The notes beneath the pieces were generated by a model that saw only the letters and a list, made by a program, of their open reading frames with translations, was not told the DNA's origin and did not search any database. Below are positions 1-4,529 of a stretch of 15,444 nucleotides of DNA, one piece after another; the first letter of the stretch is position 1; each line of letters starts with the position of its first letter. The position numbers and the translations under genes were made by a program. The DNA is from an uncultured Actinomycetes bacterium. GTDB taxonomy: Bacteria; Actinomycetota; Actinomycetes; Mycobacteriales; Nakamurellaceae. The stretch spans positions 1 to 15,444 of the forward strand of contig CALANS010000172.1 of the NCBI GenBank assembly GCA_937926105.1. Reading direction: 5' to 3'.

Positions 1-53
1 AGAGCATCCGACTGTTAATCGGACGGTTGTTGGTTCGAGTCCAACCGGGGGAG
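1..53 (+). tRNA. tRNA-Asn (GTT), 3' part
   Basis: The window opens inside a tRNA gene, so the 5' acceptor strand and most of the D arm are missing. The anticodon stem pairs 7-11 with 19-23 around loop 12-18, with anticodon GTT at 14-16 (asparagine). The T arm pairs 29-33 with 41-45 around TTCGAGT, and 46-52 is the 3' acceptor strand, with discriminator G53. CCA is not encoded. The gene is the integration target: its 3' end from base 18 on is the attachment core, so the tRNA stays intact after insertion. No terminator follows it here, and its transcript would run antisense into the repressor gene. Confidence 0.95.
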
Positions 54-305
54 CACAGGCGGCCTAGGGTCGTCGGTCTCTCCAATCAGGTACGCCACTG
101 ACGTGCTGAGAATCTCTGCGAGCGAAACGATCTCGCGCAAATACCAGGGACGGATCCCTCGGAGCTTGCGGCCTAATGCGGTGCTGTCGAGGCTTAGACG
201 CCGTCCAACTTCCGTCTGAGTCATTCCGAGGCGCCACATCAGCACGTGCGCCCGCTCGCCAGTGCGGGCGTCGGGGGCTTCCTCAACTGCTGCTGGTGTT
301 GTCAT
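15..305 (-). CDS. XRE-family (Cro/CI-type) repressor, C-terminus set by integration
   Basis: This 96-residue DNA-binding protein is probably the provirus immunity repressor. Residues about 18-75 form a Xre-type helix-turn-helix domain: MTQTEVGRRLSLDSTALGRK is helices 2-3, followed by an IRPWYLREIVSLAEIL-type helix and the AYLIGE ending typical of actinophage repressors. I chose ATG 303-305 over an in-frame ATG at 363-365, because the longer version would translate the promoter and because a -10 TAGTCT lies 7 nt upstream, implying a leaderless mRNA. The stop TAA (15-17) belongs to the tRNA anticodon loop, so the last 12 residues come from the att core. In the excised circle the same frame would continue through attP for 54 more codons (stop at 15173-15175), giving 150 residues. 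The gene diverges from the regulator at 395. HTH class is secure; the repressor role is inferred from context. Confidence 0.88.
   Translation of the reverse strand: MTTPAAVEEAPDARTGERAHVLMWRLGMTQTEVGRRLSLDSTALGRKLRGIRPWYLREIVSLAEILSTSVAYLIGETDDPRPPVLPRLDSNQQPSD
18..54. repeat. attL core (37-bp direct repeat, copy 1)
   Basis: Identical over 37 bp to 15338-15374; the match breaks at 17 (A versus T) and at 55 (A versus G). It covers the 3' side of the anticodon stem through the T arm to the acceptor end of tRNA-Asn, the usual target of tyrosine recombinases. The spacing gives an element of 15,320 bp. On the minus strand the core encodes the last 12 residues of the repressor (LPRLDSNQQPSD). Confidence 0.95.
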
Positions 306-312
306 GCGTGAC

Positions 313-341
313 AGACTACGACAAATAGTGTCACATCGCCA
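313..341 (-). promoter_or_regulatory. Leaderless repressor promoter
   Basis: On the minus strand, -10 TAGTCT (313-318) ends 7 nt before ATG 303-305, which puts transcription start at or next to the start codon. A weak -35 (TGGCGA, 336-341) lies at a 17-bp spacing. An operator-motif copy (CAAATAGT, 322-329) sits inside the spacer, so the repressor could control its own gene. An inverted pair TGACA/TGTCA (309-313, 329-333) flanks the -10. Confidence 0.55.
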
Positions 342-414
342 TAGACGCCACGCAATCATGGACATCCTGACTATTTGGCTGTAGGGTCGCCGTCATGACG
401 ATGCCAAATAGTCA
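322..414. promoter_or_regulatory. Three-copy operator cluster (CAAATAGT motif)
   Basis: The 8-mer CAAATAGT occurs at 322-329 (+), 370-377 (-, as ACTATTTG) and 405-412 (+). The second and third copies extend to a perfect 12-bp inverted pair, GCCAAATAGTCA at 403-414 and its complement at 368-379. Copies 1 and 2 sit in the spacers of the two divergent promoters and copy 3 overlaps the start of the rightward gene. Likely ligands are the repressor and/or the small regulator at 395. Confidence 0.65.
359..387 (+). promoter_or_regulatory. Leaderless rightward early promoter
   Basis: -35 TGGACA (359-364) and -10 TAGGGT (382-387) are separated by 17 bp and lie 7 nt before ATG 395, so the mRNA would be leaderless. 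The -35 matches consensus at 5 of 6 bases. An operator-motif copy fills the spacer (368-379), ideally placed to block RNA polymerase. This is the likely lytic/early promoter for the small-ORF operon from 395 on. Confidence 0.65.
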
Positions 415-598
415 CATCAGGACACGTTTGGTCAGCACCGCGGAGGCTGCAGCCCGGCTCGGGGTCTCTACGCGAACGCTGAAACGCTACGTGAAGCACG
501 GCAAGCTGCAGCCGAGCATGATCCTCCCCGGTGGGGGTTATCGCTGGTCGGACGACGACTTTAAGCCGCTCCTATTCACCGATGCTGGTGCGCGGTGA
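395..598 (+). CDS. Small MerR/BldC-like HTH protein; Cro or excisionase candidate
   Basis: A 67-residue protein with a MerR/BldC-type winged helix: STAEAAARLGVSTRTLKRYV is the helix-turn-helix (about residues 14-33), KHGKLQPSMILPGGGYRW is the turn and wing, and DDDFKPLL is a final helix. Proteins of this size and fold next to an integrated element's repressor usually act as excisionase (recombination directionality factor) or as a Cro-like early regulator. ATG 395 is preferred because it lies 7 nt after -10 TAGGGT; ATG 401 in the same frame is also possible. The third operator copy overlaps the first codons. Its stop overlaps the next start by 4 bp (GTGA). Confidence 0.82.
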   Translation: MTMPNSHIRTRLVSTAEAAARLGVSTRTLKRYVKHGKLQPSMILPGGGYRWSDDDFKPLLFTDAGAR

Positions 599-870
599 GT
601 GCGCCGGTGGTGACGGTCGAGGGCTGGGGTGTGCTCGCGGCGCGGTTGTACGGGGAGTCGGCGGCGGGGGTGACGGGGGCCCGTCCGTGGTCGGAGTTGC
701 CGGCGTCGGAGCGGGGCCGCTGGTATGTGGCGGCGGCGCAGTACGAATCGGGCCGGCGGCGCTACGAGCGGTCCGGTGTCGGCGGCCGCGGCCCGGCGTG
801 GGCGGAACTGGACAGCGAGACGCGGGCCGCGTGGATCCGCGACGCTGTGCGCTACCCGGGGCGTGTCTGA
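595..870 (+). CDS. Hypothetical early protein (91 aa)
   Basis: Starts at GTG 595 in a 4-bp overlap with the upstream HTH gene, so it is probably translationally coupled. The 91-residue product is mainly helical, with tryptophans in repeated contexts (ARPWSEL, GPAWAEL, RAAWIRD) and many Arg residues. The SELPASERGRW and AELDSETRAAW segments look like two copies of a short helical motif, each roughly 'W-[AS]-E-L-x-S/D-E-x-R-x-x-W', suggesting an internal duplication. No membrane segment or catalytic motif is visible and I do not recognise the family. Confidence 0.75.
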   Translation: MSAPVVTVEGWGVLAARLYGESAAGVTGARPWSELPASERGRWYVAAAQYESGRRRYERSGVGGRGPAWAELDSETRAAWIRDAVRYPGRV

Positions 871-1061
871 TGGCCGGGGCCTACTGCAAGTTCTGCGACC
901 GGCGGTGCTTCGTGTACCGCGAGGTGATCGTCGAGGGCGAAACCGTCTGGTGCGGGCATATGGCGACGTGCGCCGAGGGTGCGGAGTTCGACCGTAAGAA
1001 GCTCGGCGTTGACTACCGGGGCGCCTTCAACCCGTATGCGACTACCGGCGGTGCCCGATGA
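870..1061 (+). CDS. Small Cys-rich (zinc-ribbon-like) protein, 63 aa
   Basis: ATG 870 overlaps the previous stop by 1 bp (TGATG). The 63-residue product has CKFCDRRC near the N-terminus and a later C-G-H-x3-C (CGHMATC), so it carries enough Cys/His to bind one zinc ion. It is followed by a charged tail (EFDRKKLGVDYRG). First of several Cys-rich miniproteins in this operon. Function unknown; nucleic-acid or protein binding is an inference from the zinc-ribbon look. Confidence 0.78.
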   Translation: MAGAYCKFCDRRCFVYREVIVEGETVWCGHMATCAEGAEFDRKKLGVDYRGAFNPYATTGGAR

Positions 1062-1168
1062 GGGCCGCGCTGCGTGAGGCGCTGTGGGTGGCGTTCGGCC
1101 TGGCGTGCACGGCGGCCGCGACCGTGGTCCCGGTGGTCCTGTGGATCGCGCCGGCGGTGACCCGATGA
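1058..1168 (+). CDS. Tiny single-span membrane peptide (36 aa)
   Basis: ATG 1058 overlaps the previous stop by 4 bp (ATGA) and its own stop overlaps the next ATG in the same way. The product is 36 residues: a short charged head (MRAALREA) and one hydrophobic stretch of about 23 residues (LWVAFGLACTAAATVVPVV and onward). The coupled position argues that it is translated. Function unknown. Confidence 0.62.
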   Translation: MRAALREALWVAFGLACTAAATVVPVVLWIAPAVTR

Positions 1169-1365
1169 CCGCCGCGGTGATGCCGCCGGCGGTCGTGCGC
1201 CGGGTCAACGCGCAGTGGGGTCACGTCCGGCTCGCGGTCGAGCAGATGAGGGCCCGGGGCTACGGCATCCGTGCCACCGCGCAGCGGCTGGGTGTGCCGG
1301 CCACGGTGGTTGAGATCGTCTGGGCCGACATGGACCAGGCCGACACCGCGGCGGTGACCCGATGA
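1165..1365 (+). CDS. Small HTH-like protein (66 aa)
   Basis: ATG 1165 overlaps the upstream stop (ATGA). Residues about 35-55 (YGIRATAQRLGVPATVVEIV) read as a helix-turn-helix of the sigma-70 region 4 or transposase-like type, after a basic helical N-terminus. The 66-residue length suits a minimal DNA-binding protein, possibly an early regulator. Family not recognised. The junction to the next gene reuses the sequence found at this gene's own start (see findings). Confidence 0.72.
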   Translation: MTAAVMPPAVVRRVNAQWGHVRLAVEQMRARGYGIRATAQRLGVPATVVEIVWADMDQADTAAVTR

Positions 1366-1559
1366 GGGCCGCGGTGATCGAGTCGACGGAGCCGTGCGCG
1401 CGCTGCCGGCAAGCGCCGCTGTTCGCGGGCCCGGTCGGCCGGGGCGCCGTCTACTGCGATCGGTGCAAGGGCGAGCTACGCGCGCTAGAGATCGCCCGCA
1501 AGAAGCGCATCCAGGCCGCGCGGGACGCTCGCTTAATCGCGTTGGGTATTGCCCGATGA
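1362..1559 (+). CDS. Zinc-ribbon miniprotein (65 aa)
   Basis: ATG 1362 overlaps the upstream stop by 4 bp. Two CxxC knuckles are present (CARC about residues 12-15 and CDRC about 32-35), separated by a Gly-rich turn, a classic treble-clef or zinc-ribbon layout. A basic helix follows (ARKKRIQAARDARL). This looks like a small nucleic-acid-binding protein. Function unknown. Confidence 0.78.
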   Translation: MRAAVIESTEPCARCRQAPLFAGPVGRGAVYCDRCKGELRALEIARKKRIQAARDARLIALGIAR

Positions 1560-1789
1560 GCGCGCCGGCGAAGTACTCCCCGCTGGGCGCCGGCTATGCG
1601 CGGCAGGAGCCGGACCCTCTCATCCACATAGACCTCGAGGCCCTGGTGGCTCGTGCACGCGCCGATGAGGAACTGGCCCGCTTGCTGCGCCAGGCGTGGC
1701 GTCTCGGCTGGGTCGCGGGCTTCGATGAGGGTTTGAGGCCTGGCCTGCGTGTCGATAACCCGTTCGTTCCGGGCGGGGGTTGGTTGTGA
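1556..1789 (+). CDS. Hypothetical early protein (77 aa)
   Basis: ATG 1556 overlaps the previous stop (ATGA). The 77-residue protein has a helical centre (DLEALVARARADEELARLL) followed by a GWVAGFDEG segment and a DNPF motif. Small actinophage proteins often carry a similar 'GWxAGFxxG ... DNPx' pattern, but I cannot attach a function to it. It ends in TGATG shared with the next gene. Confidence 0.75.
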   Translation: MSAPAKYSPLGAGYARQEPDPLIHIDLEALVARARADEELARLLRQAWRLGWVAGFDEGLRPGLRVDNPFVPGGGWL

Positions 1790-2121
1790 TGCGCCGGGGT
1801 AGAGCGCGGCGGCACGCGCCGGCGGTCGTGGCGCAGCCTCAGGTGTGCGGCCCGTGCGGGGACCGGTTCGGCACGGTCGCGGAGTTGCAGGCCCACGCCG
1901 CGGCGTGCTGGGCGATCCGTGACCGGGCTCCGCGCCCGGAGCTGTCCCGGGCGATCGTGGAGCTAACAGCCCGGCTGGCGGGCGACGGGGCCCTGTCGGT
2001 GCAGTACGCGATCCTGCGCCTGTCCCGCGAGCTGAACCCCGACCAGCGGGTCCGGCTCGCGTTCCTCGTGGACGAGATCTCCACCGCCATCGACCAGCGG
2101 CAACCCGGAGCGGCGTCATGA
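1789..2121 (+). CDS. Zinc-finger protein with helical C-terminus (110 aa)
   Basis: I chose ATG 1789 (TGATG with the upstream stop) over GTG 1780. Residues about 20-40 (CGPCGDRFGTVAELQAHAAAC) look like a C2HC zinc finger: CxxC, hydrophobic core, H-x4-C. The rest is helical and ends with LSRELNPDQRVRLAFLVDEI. The DNA for this last part (from 2013) is the start of a perfect 254-bp duplication, so the C-terminal 36 residues recur as the ORF at 2614. Probably a small DNA-binding early protein. Confidence 0.78.
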   Translation: MRRGRARRHAPAVVAQPQVCGPCGDRFGTVAELQAHAAACWAIRDRAPRPELSRAIVELTARLAGDGALSVQYAILRLSRELNPDQRVRLAFLVDEISTAIDQRQPGAAS

Positions 2122-2266
2122 CGGTCGCTCGAGGCGGGTTCGCGTGCCCGAAGTGCGGCAAACCCAACGACGCCGCTACGCCGGTGGGTGATGATCCGGC
2201 GGCGGTTCCGGTCCCGGGTGACGTGCTCGTGTGCATCGGCTGCGCCACGCCGGCGATCGTCACCGC
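2013..2266 (+). repeat. 254-bp direct repeat, copy 1
   Basis: Identical base for base to 2619-2872 (offset 606 bp). It spans the C-terminus of one zinc-finger gene and the ribbon domain of the next. Perfect identity points to a recent duplication. Confidence 0.95.
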
Positions 2267-2375
2267 GGACTACACCCTGGAGCTGGCCGGCCGCGACGTG
2301 CTCGACATTCCGGACGTGGCCCTGGCCATCGCGCTCATCCTGGGCTACCGCGACCAGCCGGGAGCCGAGCTGTGA
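2118..2375 (+). CDS. Zinc-ribbon protein (85 aa), original copy
   Basis: ATG 2118 overlaps the upstream stop by 4 bp. The N-terminal half is a zinc ribbon with CPKCGKPN at about 10-17 and CIGC at about 39-42. The C-terminal half has an aliphatic helix (VALAIALILGY). DNA up to 2266 is duplicated at 2724 and after, so the ribbon of this protein is also the N-terminus of the longer ORF there. The unduplicated C-terminus (DYTLELAGRDVLDI and onward) suggests this is the ancestral form. Function unknown. Confidence 0.78.
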   Translation: MTVARGGFACPKCGKPNDAATPVGDDPAAVPVPGDVLVCIGCATPAIVTADYTLELAGRDVLDIPDVALAIALILGYRDQPGAEL

Positions 2376-2617
2376 GCGCCCTGGCGGATCGGCCACTGTC
2401 CCTCGCCCGGCTCCGCGCCCTGCCGGCCGGTGCGGTGATCGTGGACCGGCACGGCGTGAGGTGGACCCGATTCCTCAACAGAAAGCACGAGCCGGGCTGG
2501 TTCCGGTCGAACCAGGTTCACGACTGGGCACCGGACGGATCCGTGGCGTCCTACCGCCTCCTGCACGAGCAATACCGCCCACTGCACCTGGTGAGCGTCC
2601 CAGAGGTGACGCCGTGA
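2372..2617 (+). CDS. Hypothetical protein (81 aa)
   Basis: Starts at GTG 2372 in a 4-bp overlap (GTGA). The 81-residue product has the pattern LPAGAVIVDRHGVRWTRF, then KHEPGWF and a Y-rich tail. It looks like a small beta-rich fold of the kind seen in many actinophage early ORFs ('G-x-V-v-x-D-x-x-G-x-x-W'). It is the single-copy segment between the two arms of the 254-bp duplication. Function unknown. Confidence 0.75.
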   Translation: MSALADRPLSLARLRALPAGAVIVDRHGVRWTRFLNRKHEPGWFRSNQVHDWAPDGSVASYRLLHEQYRPLHLVSVPEVTP

Positions 2618-2727
2618 GCCTGCGCCTGTCCCGCGAGCTGAACCCCGACCAGCGGGTCCGGCTCGCGTTCCTCGTGGACGAGATCTCCACCGCCATCGAC
2701 CAGCGGCAACCCGGAGCGGCGTCATGA
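2614..2727 (+). CDS. Truncated duplicate of the zinc-finger protein C-terminus (37 aa)
   Basis: GTG 2614 overlaps the upstream stop (GTGA), and after two codons the frame enters the duplicated DNA. The 37-residue product therefore equals the C-terminal helix of the protein at 1789 (LSRELNPDQRVRLAFLVDEI and onward) without its zinc finger. It keeps translational coupling to the next ORF (ATGA), which may be its only role. It may be a duplication remnant. Confidence 0.55.
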   Translation: MSLRLSRELNPDQRVRLAFLVDEISTAIDQRQPGAAS

Positions 2728-2872
2728 CGGTCGCTCGAGGCGGGTTCGCGTGCCCGAAGTGCGGCAAACCCAACGACGCCGCTACGCCGGTGGGTGATGA
2801 TCCGGCGGCGGTTCCGGTCCCGGGTGACGTGCTCGTGTGCATCGGCTGCGCCACGCCGGCGATCGTCACCGC
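2619..2872 (+). repeat. 254-bp direct repeat, copy 2
   Basis: Second copy of 2013-2266. Its left junction sits 5 bp after a GTG start and its right junction fuses the zinc ribbon in frame to a different downstream coding segment. An assembly artefact cannot be excluded from one sequence. Confidence 0.95.
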
Positions 2873-3134
2873 CAACCTGCGAGGCGACGCCGTGAGCTAC
2901 GCGCGGCTGCGGCGCTGGAGTGAGCGCGCCGGCGCGTTTGTCTGGGGTCCGTTTCACATCCTCGAACCTGCTCGCCGGCGGTTCGACTCGTCGGGCACTG
3001 CGCTGTGCGGGGTCTCGTTCTTCAAGGCGCAGGAGGTTCCTGAGCTGCCCCATGGCGCGCGTCTGTGTCTGAAGTGCTGGACCCGTTCCGGATCCCTCGT
3101 GACGTCCTCCGTGTCGTCAGGCGATGGGAGTTAG
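2724..3134 (+). CDS. Chimeric zinc-ribbon protein (136 aa)
   Basis: Residues 1-49 equal the ribbon of the protein at 2118 (CPKC and CIGC). After the repeat ends at 2872 the frame continues into unrelated sequence (YARLRRWSERAGAFVWGPFH), which has its own Cys pairs (ALCGVSFF, RLCLKCW). A GTG at 2892 follows a ribosome-site-like GAGGCGAC and may be the original start of this second protein, so the longer form would be a duplication-made fusion. The product could bind two zinc ions. It overlaps the next start by 11 bp. Confidence 0.68.
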   Translation: MTVARGGFACPKCGKPNDAATPVGDDPAAVPVPGDVLVCIGCATPAIVTANLRGDAVSYARLRRWSERAGAFVWGPFHILEPARRRFDSSGTALCGVSFFKAQEVPELPHGARLCLKCWTRSGSLVTSSVSSGDGS

Positions 3135-4473
3135 CCCCGCCACATTCCGCGCGCCGCAGGCGCTCCCGTCACAGCCCGAGCCGGATGCTCGGGCTTCTCG
3201 TGCTGCCGTCACACGGTTTGTTGAGCGGTACGGGCATCGGATTTCGGCGACGGCTGGGGCGCCGGCGGGGGCGTGCTCGACGGTGCCGGTGTGGTGGTCT
3301 CGGACCGGCTGGGTGGCGTTGGTGAAGTCGATGGCGGCGGCGAACACGGGGGTGTGCCGGGAGTTTCACGTCTCGTGGGGCTCTGTGGTGGTCGTGGCGC
3401 GGGCGATGGCCGGCTACGCGGACAGCGAAACCGGGCGGGGCTGCCGGCCCACCAACGACCGCCTGACGGCCGCGGCGCAGTGCTCGGAGCGGACGGTGCG
3501 CCGGGCCCGGCAGGTGCTCACGAGGCTGCGGCTGATCCACCTGGTGCAGCCCGGCCGCACGTGCATGACGCTGACGCAGCGTCTCGCGGCGTGGCGCCGG
3601 GGCTCCTCGCACCGATCGCTGGCCGCCGAGTTCGCCCTGTCCGTGCCGCGCGGGGCGGCCCGGCCTGCGGGTTATCCACATTCCGGGCGGCGTGCTGTGG
3701 AGCGTGGCCGCCCACCCGGCAGGGGGGTAGGGAACGTAGTTCCCTCCCGTATACGTGTGGTTCCTGGAGGGGAAGGACCCGAGGGGAAGGACCGTCGCTC
3801 CGCTCCGGGCCCAATTGGGAGAGGGTCCGGCCGGCCGGGGACCGTGTCGGTGGCCACCGCGAGGGCCAGACGCCTGATTGCCGGGGTTCAGTCGCGCGCT
3901 GGCTGGCTGTCGCGTGTCTCGCCGCGCCGTTTGACGTCCCTGCACCGTTTCGCCGCTCACGGATGGACTGAGCGCGACGTTATCGAGGCGATCGACGAGG
4001 TGCTGCGGGTGCGCGGGTTCACCCTGCCGGCCACGATCAGCAATCCGCCGGCGTATCTGGCGTGGCTGCTGCGCGAGCTCGACCCCGGGCAGGTGCCGCA
4101 CGTGCTCGCCGAGATGGAGCGGGACGCCGAGCTCGCCCGCCGCGCCCGGCTCGACGCCCGCCGCAACGCACCCGCATGCGTGCACGGCACACCTGGCGGG
4201 GACCAGGTCGGCGCCGCCGGCGTCGCCCTGTGCCCGTGGTGCCGGCGGAGCTCAGCCGGCGGCGCGGGCGGTTTCGACGGCGACGATGATCTGGTTGACG
4301 CGGGGCCGGGTAACGCCGAGGGCTCGGGCGACGGTTCCGGTGGTGAGGCCGTCCACGTCGATCGCGGTGACGACGCGTTCGTGGAGCCGGCGGCGGGCGG
4401 CGTCCAGGGTCGTGGTGGCGTCGCGGTAGGTGGCGGCGAGTTGGGCGAGTTCGGCCCGCGCCTGGTCGGTTGA
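3124..4473 (+). CDS. Putative plasmid-type replication initiator, winged-helix protein (449 aa as read)
   Basis: The largest non-structural gene. Residues about 56-100 (RTGWVALVKSMAAANTGVCR, then VSWGSVVVVARAMAGYAD) and 107-140 (CRPTNDRLTAAAQCSERTVR onward) form a winged-helix region of the type found in actinobacterial plasmid and phage replication-initiator-like HTH proteins. A low-complexity Arg/Gly/Pro linker (about 180-245) holds repeats at the DNA level. A C-terminal helical domain (260-345) ends in a Cys cluster (CVHG at 352 and CPWC at 370). No polymerase, HUH nickase or helicase motif is seen. Relatives usually stop soon after the CPWC cluster; here the frame runs on to 4473 over the oppositely oriented HTH gene, so the true 3' end may be near 4255-4290. 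ATG 3124 is the first start; later GTG codons are possible. Confidence 0.6.
   Translation: MGVSPATFRAPQALPSQPEPDARASRAAVTRFVERYGHRISATAGAPAGACSTVPVWWSRTGWVALVKSMAAANTGVCREFHVSWGSVVVVARAMAGYADSETGRGCRPTNDRLTAAAQCSERTVRRARQVLTRLRLIHLVQPGRTCMTLTQRLAAWRRGSSHRSLAAEFALSVPRGAARPAGYPHSGRRAVERGRPPGRGVGNVVPSRIRVVPGGEGPEGKDRRSAPGPIGRGSGRPGTVSVATARARRLIAGVQSRAGWLSRVSPRRLTSLHRFAAHGWTERDVIEAIDEVLRVRGFTLPATISNPPAYLAWLLRELDPGQVPHVLAEMERDAELARRARLDARRNAPACVHGTPGGDQVGAAGVALCPWCRRSSAGGAGGFDGDDDLVDAGPGNAEGSGDGSGGEAVHVDRGDDAFVEPAAGGVQGRGGVAVGGGELGEFGPRLVG
3729..3793 (+). repeat. Inverted repeat plus tandem 13-mers inside the replication gene (origin candidate)
   Basis: A 7-bp-arm palindrome AGGGAAC-GTA-GTTCCCT (3729-3745) is followed 21 bp later by two tandem copies of GAGGGGAAGGACC (3767-3779, 3781-3793; 14-bp period). 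They encode only the low-complexity linker. A palindrome beside short iterons inside or next to rep is a common origin layout. Function inferred. Confidence 0.35.
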
Positions 4474-4476
4474 CAT
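4252..4476 (-). CDS. Small HTH regulator (74 aa)
   Basis: A 74-residue protein with an N-terminal helical hairpin (QARAELAQLAATYRDATTTL, then DAARRRLHERV) and a C-terminal helix-turn-helix (LTTGTVARALGVTRPRVNQI, about residues 45-64). ATG 4474-4476 is supported by AAGGAGGA on the minus strand (4487-4494), 10 nt away, the clearest Shine-Dalgarno in the window. It diverges from the gene at 4530 across a GTTAG/CTAAC palindrome that may be its own operator. It lies antisense to the 3' end of the replication ORF. Probably a copy-number or late-gene regulator, by inference. Confidence 0.8.
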   Translation of the reverse strand: MSTDQARAELAQLAATYRDATTTLDAARRRLHERVVTAIDVDGLTTGTVARALGVTRPRVNQIIVAVETARAAG

Positions 4477-4497
4477 AATCGCGTGTTCCTCCTTGGT

Positions 4498-4512
4498 GTT
4501 AGCAGCTCTAAC
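4498..4512. promoter_or_regulatory. Palindromic operator candidate between divergent genes
   Basis: GTTAG-CAGCT-CTAAC, with perfect 5-bp arms, sits between the ribosome site of the leftward HTH gene and the start of the rightward gene. A consensus -35 TTGACA for the leftward gene reads on the minus strand at 4531-4536, but I see no convincing -10. A weak rightward TTGGTG/TATGAA pair (4493-4498, 4517-4522) has an 18-bp spacer that contains the palindrome. Confidence 0.45.
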
Positions 4513-4529
4513 GCTGTATGAAAGAGGTT

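Noticed and set aside
306..365. Upstream ATG extending the repressor by 20 residues
   Set aside because: It would translate the promoter and an operator copy; the residues (MSMIAWRLWRCDTICRSLSR) are not typical and ATG 305 has a leaderless -10.
1451..4185. Long minus-strand open frames (1451-2263, 2345-3053, 3169-4185)
   Set aside because: They are opposite a chain of coupled plus-strand ORFs, lack recognisable domains and have Arg/Pro/Ala-rich compositions typical of GC-rich shadows.
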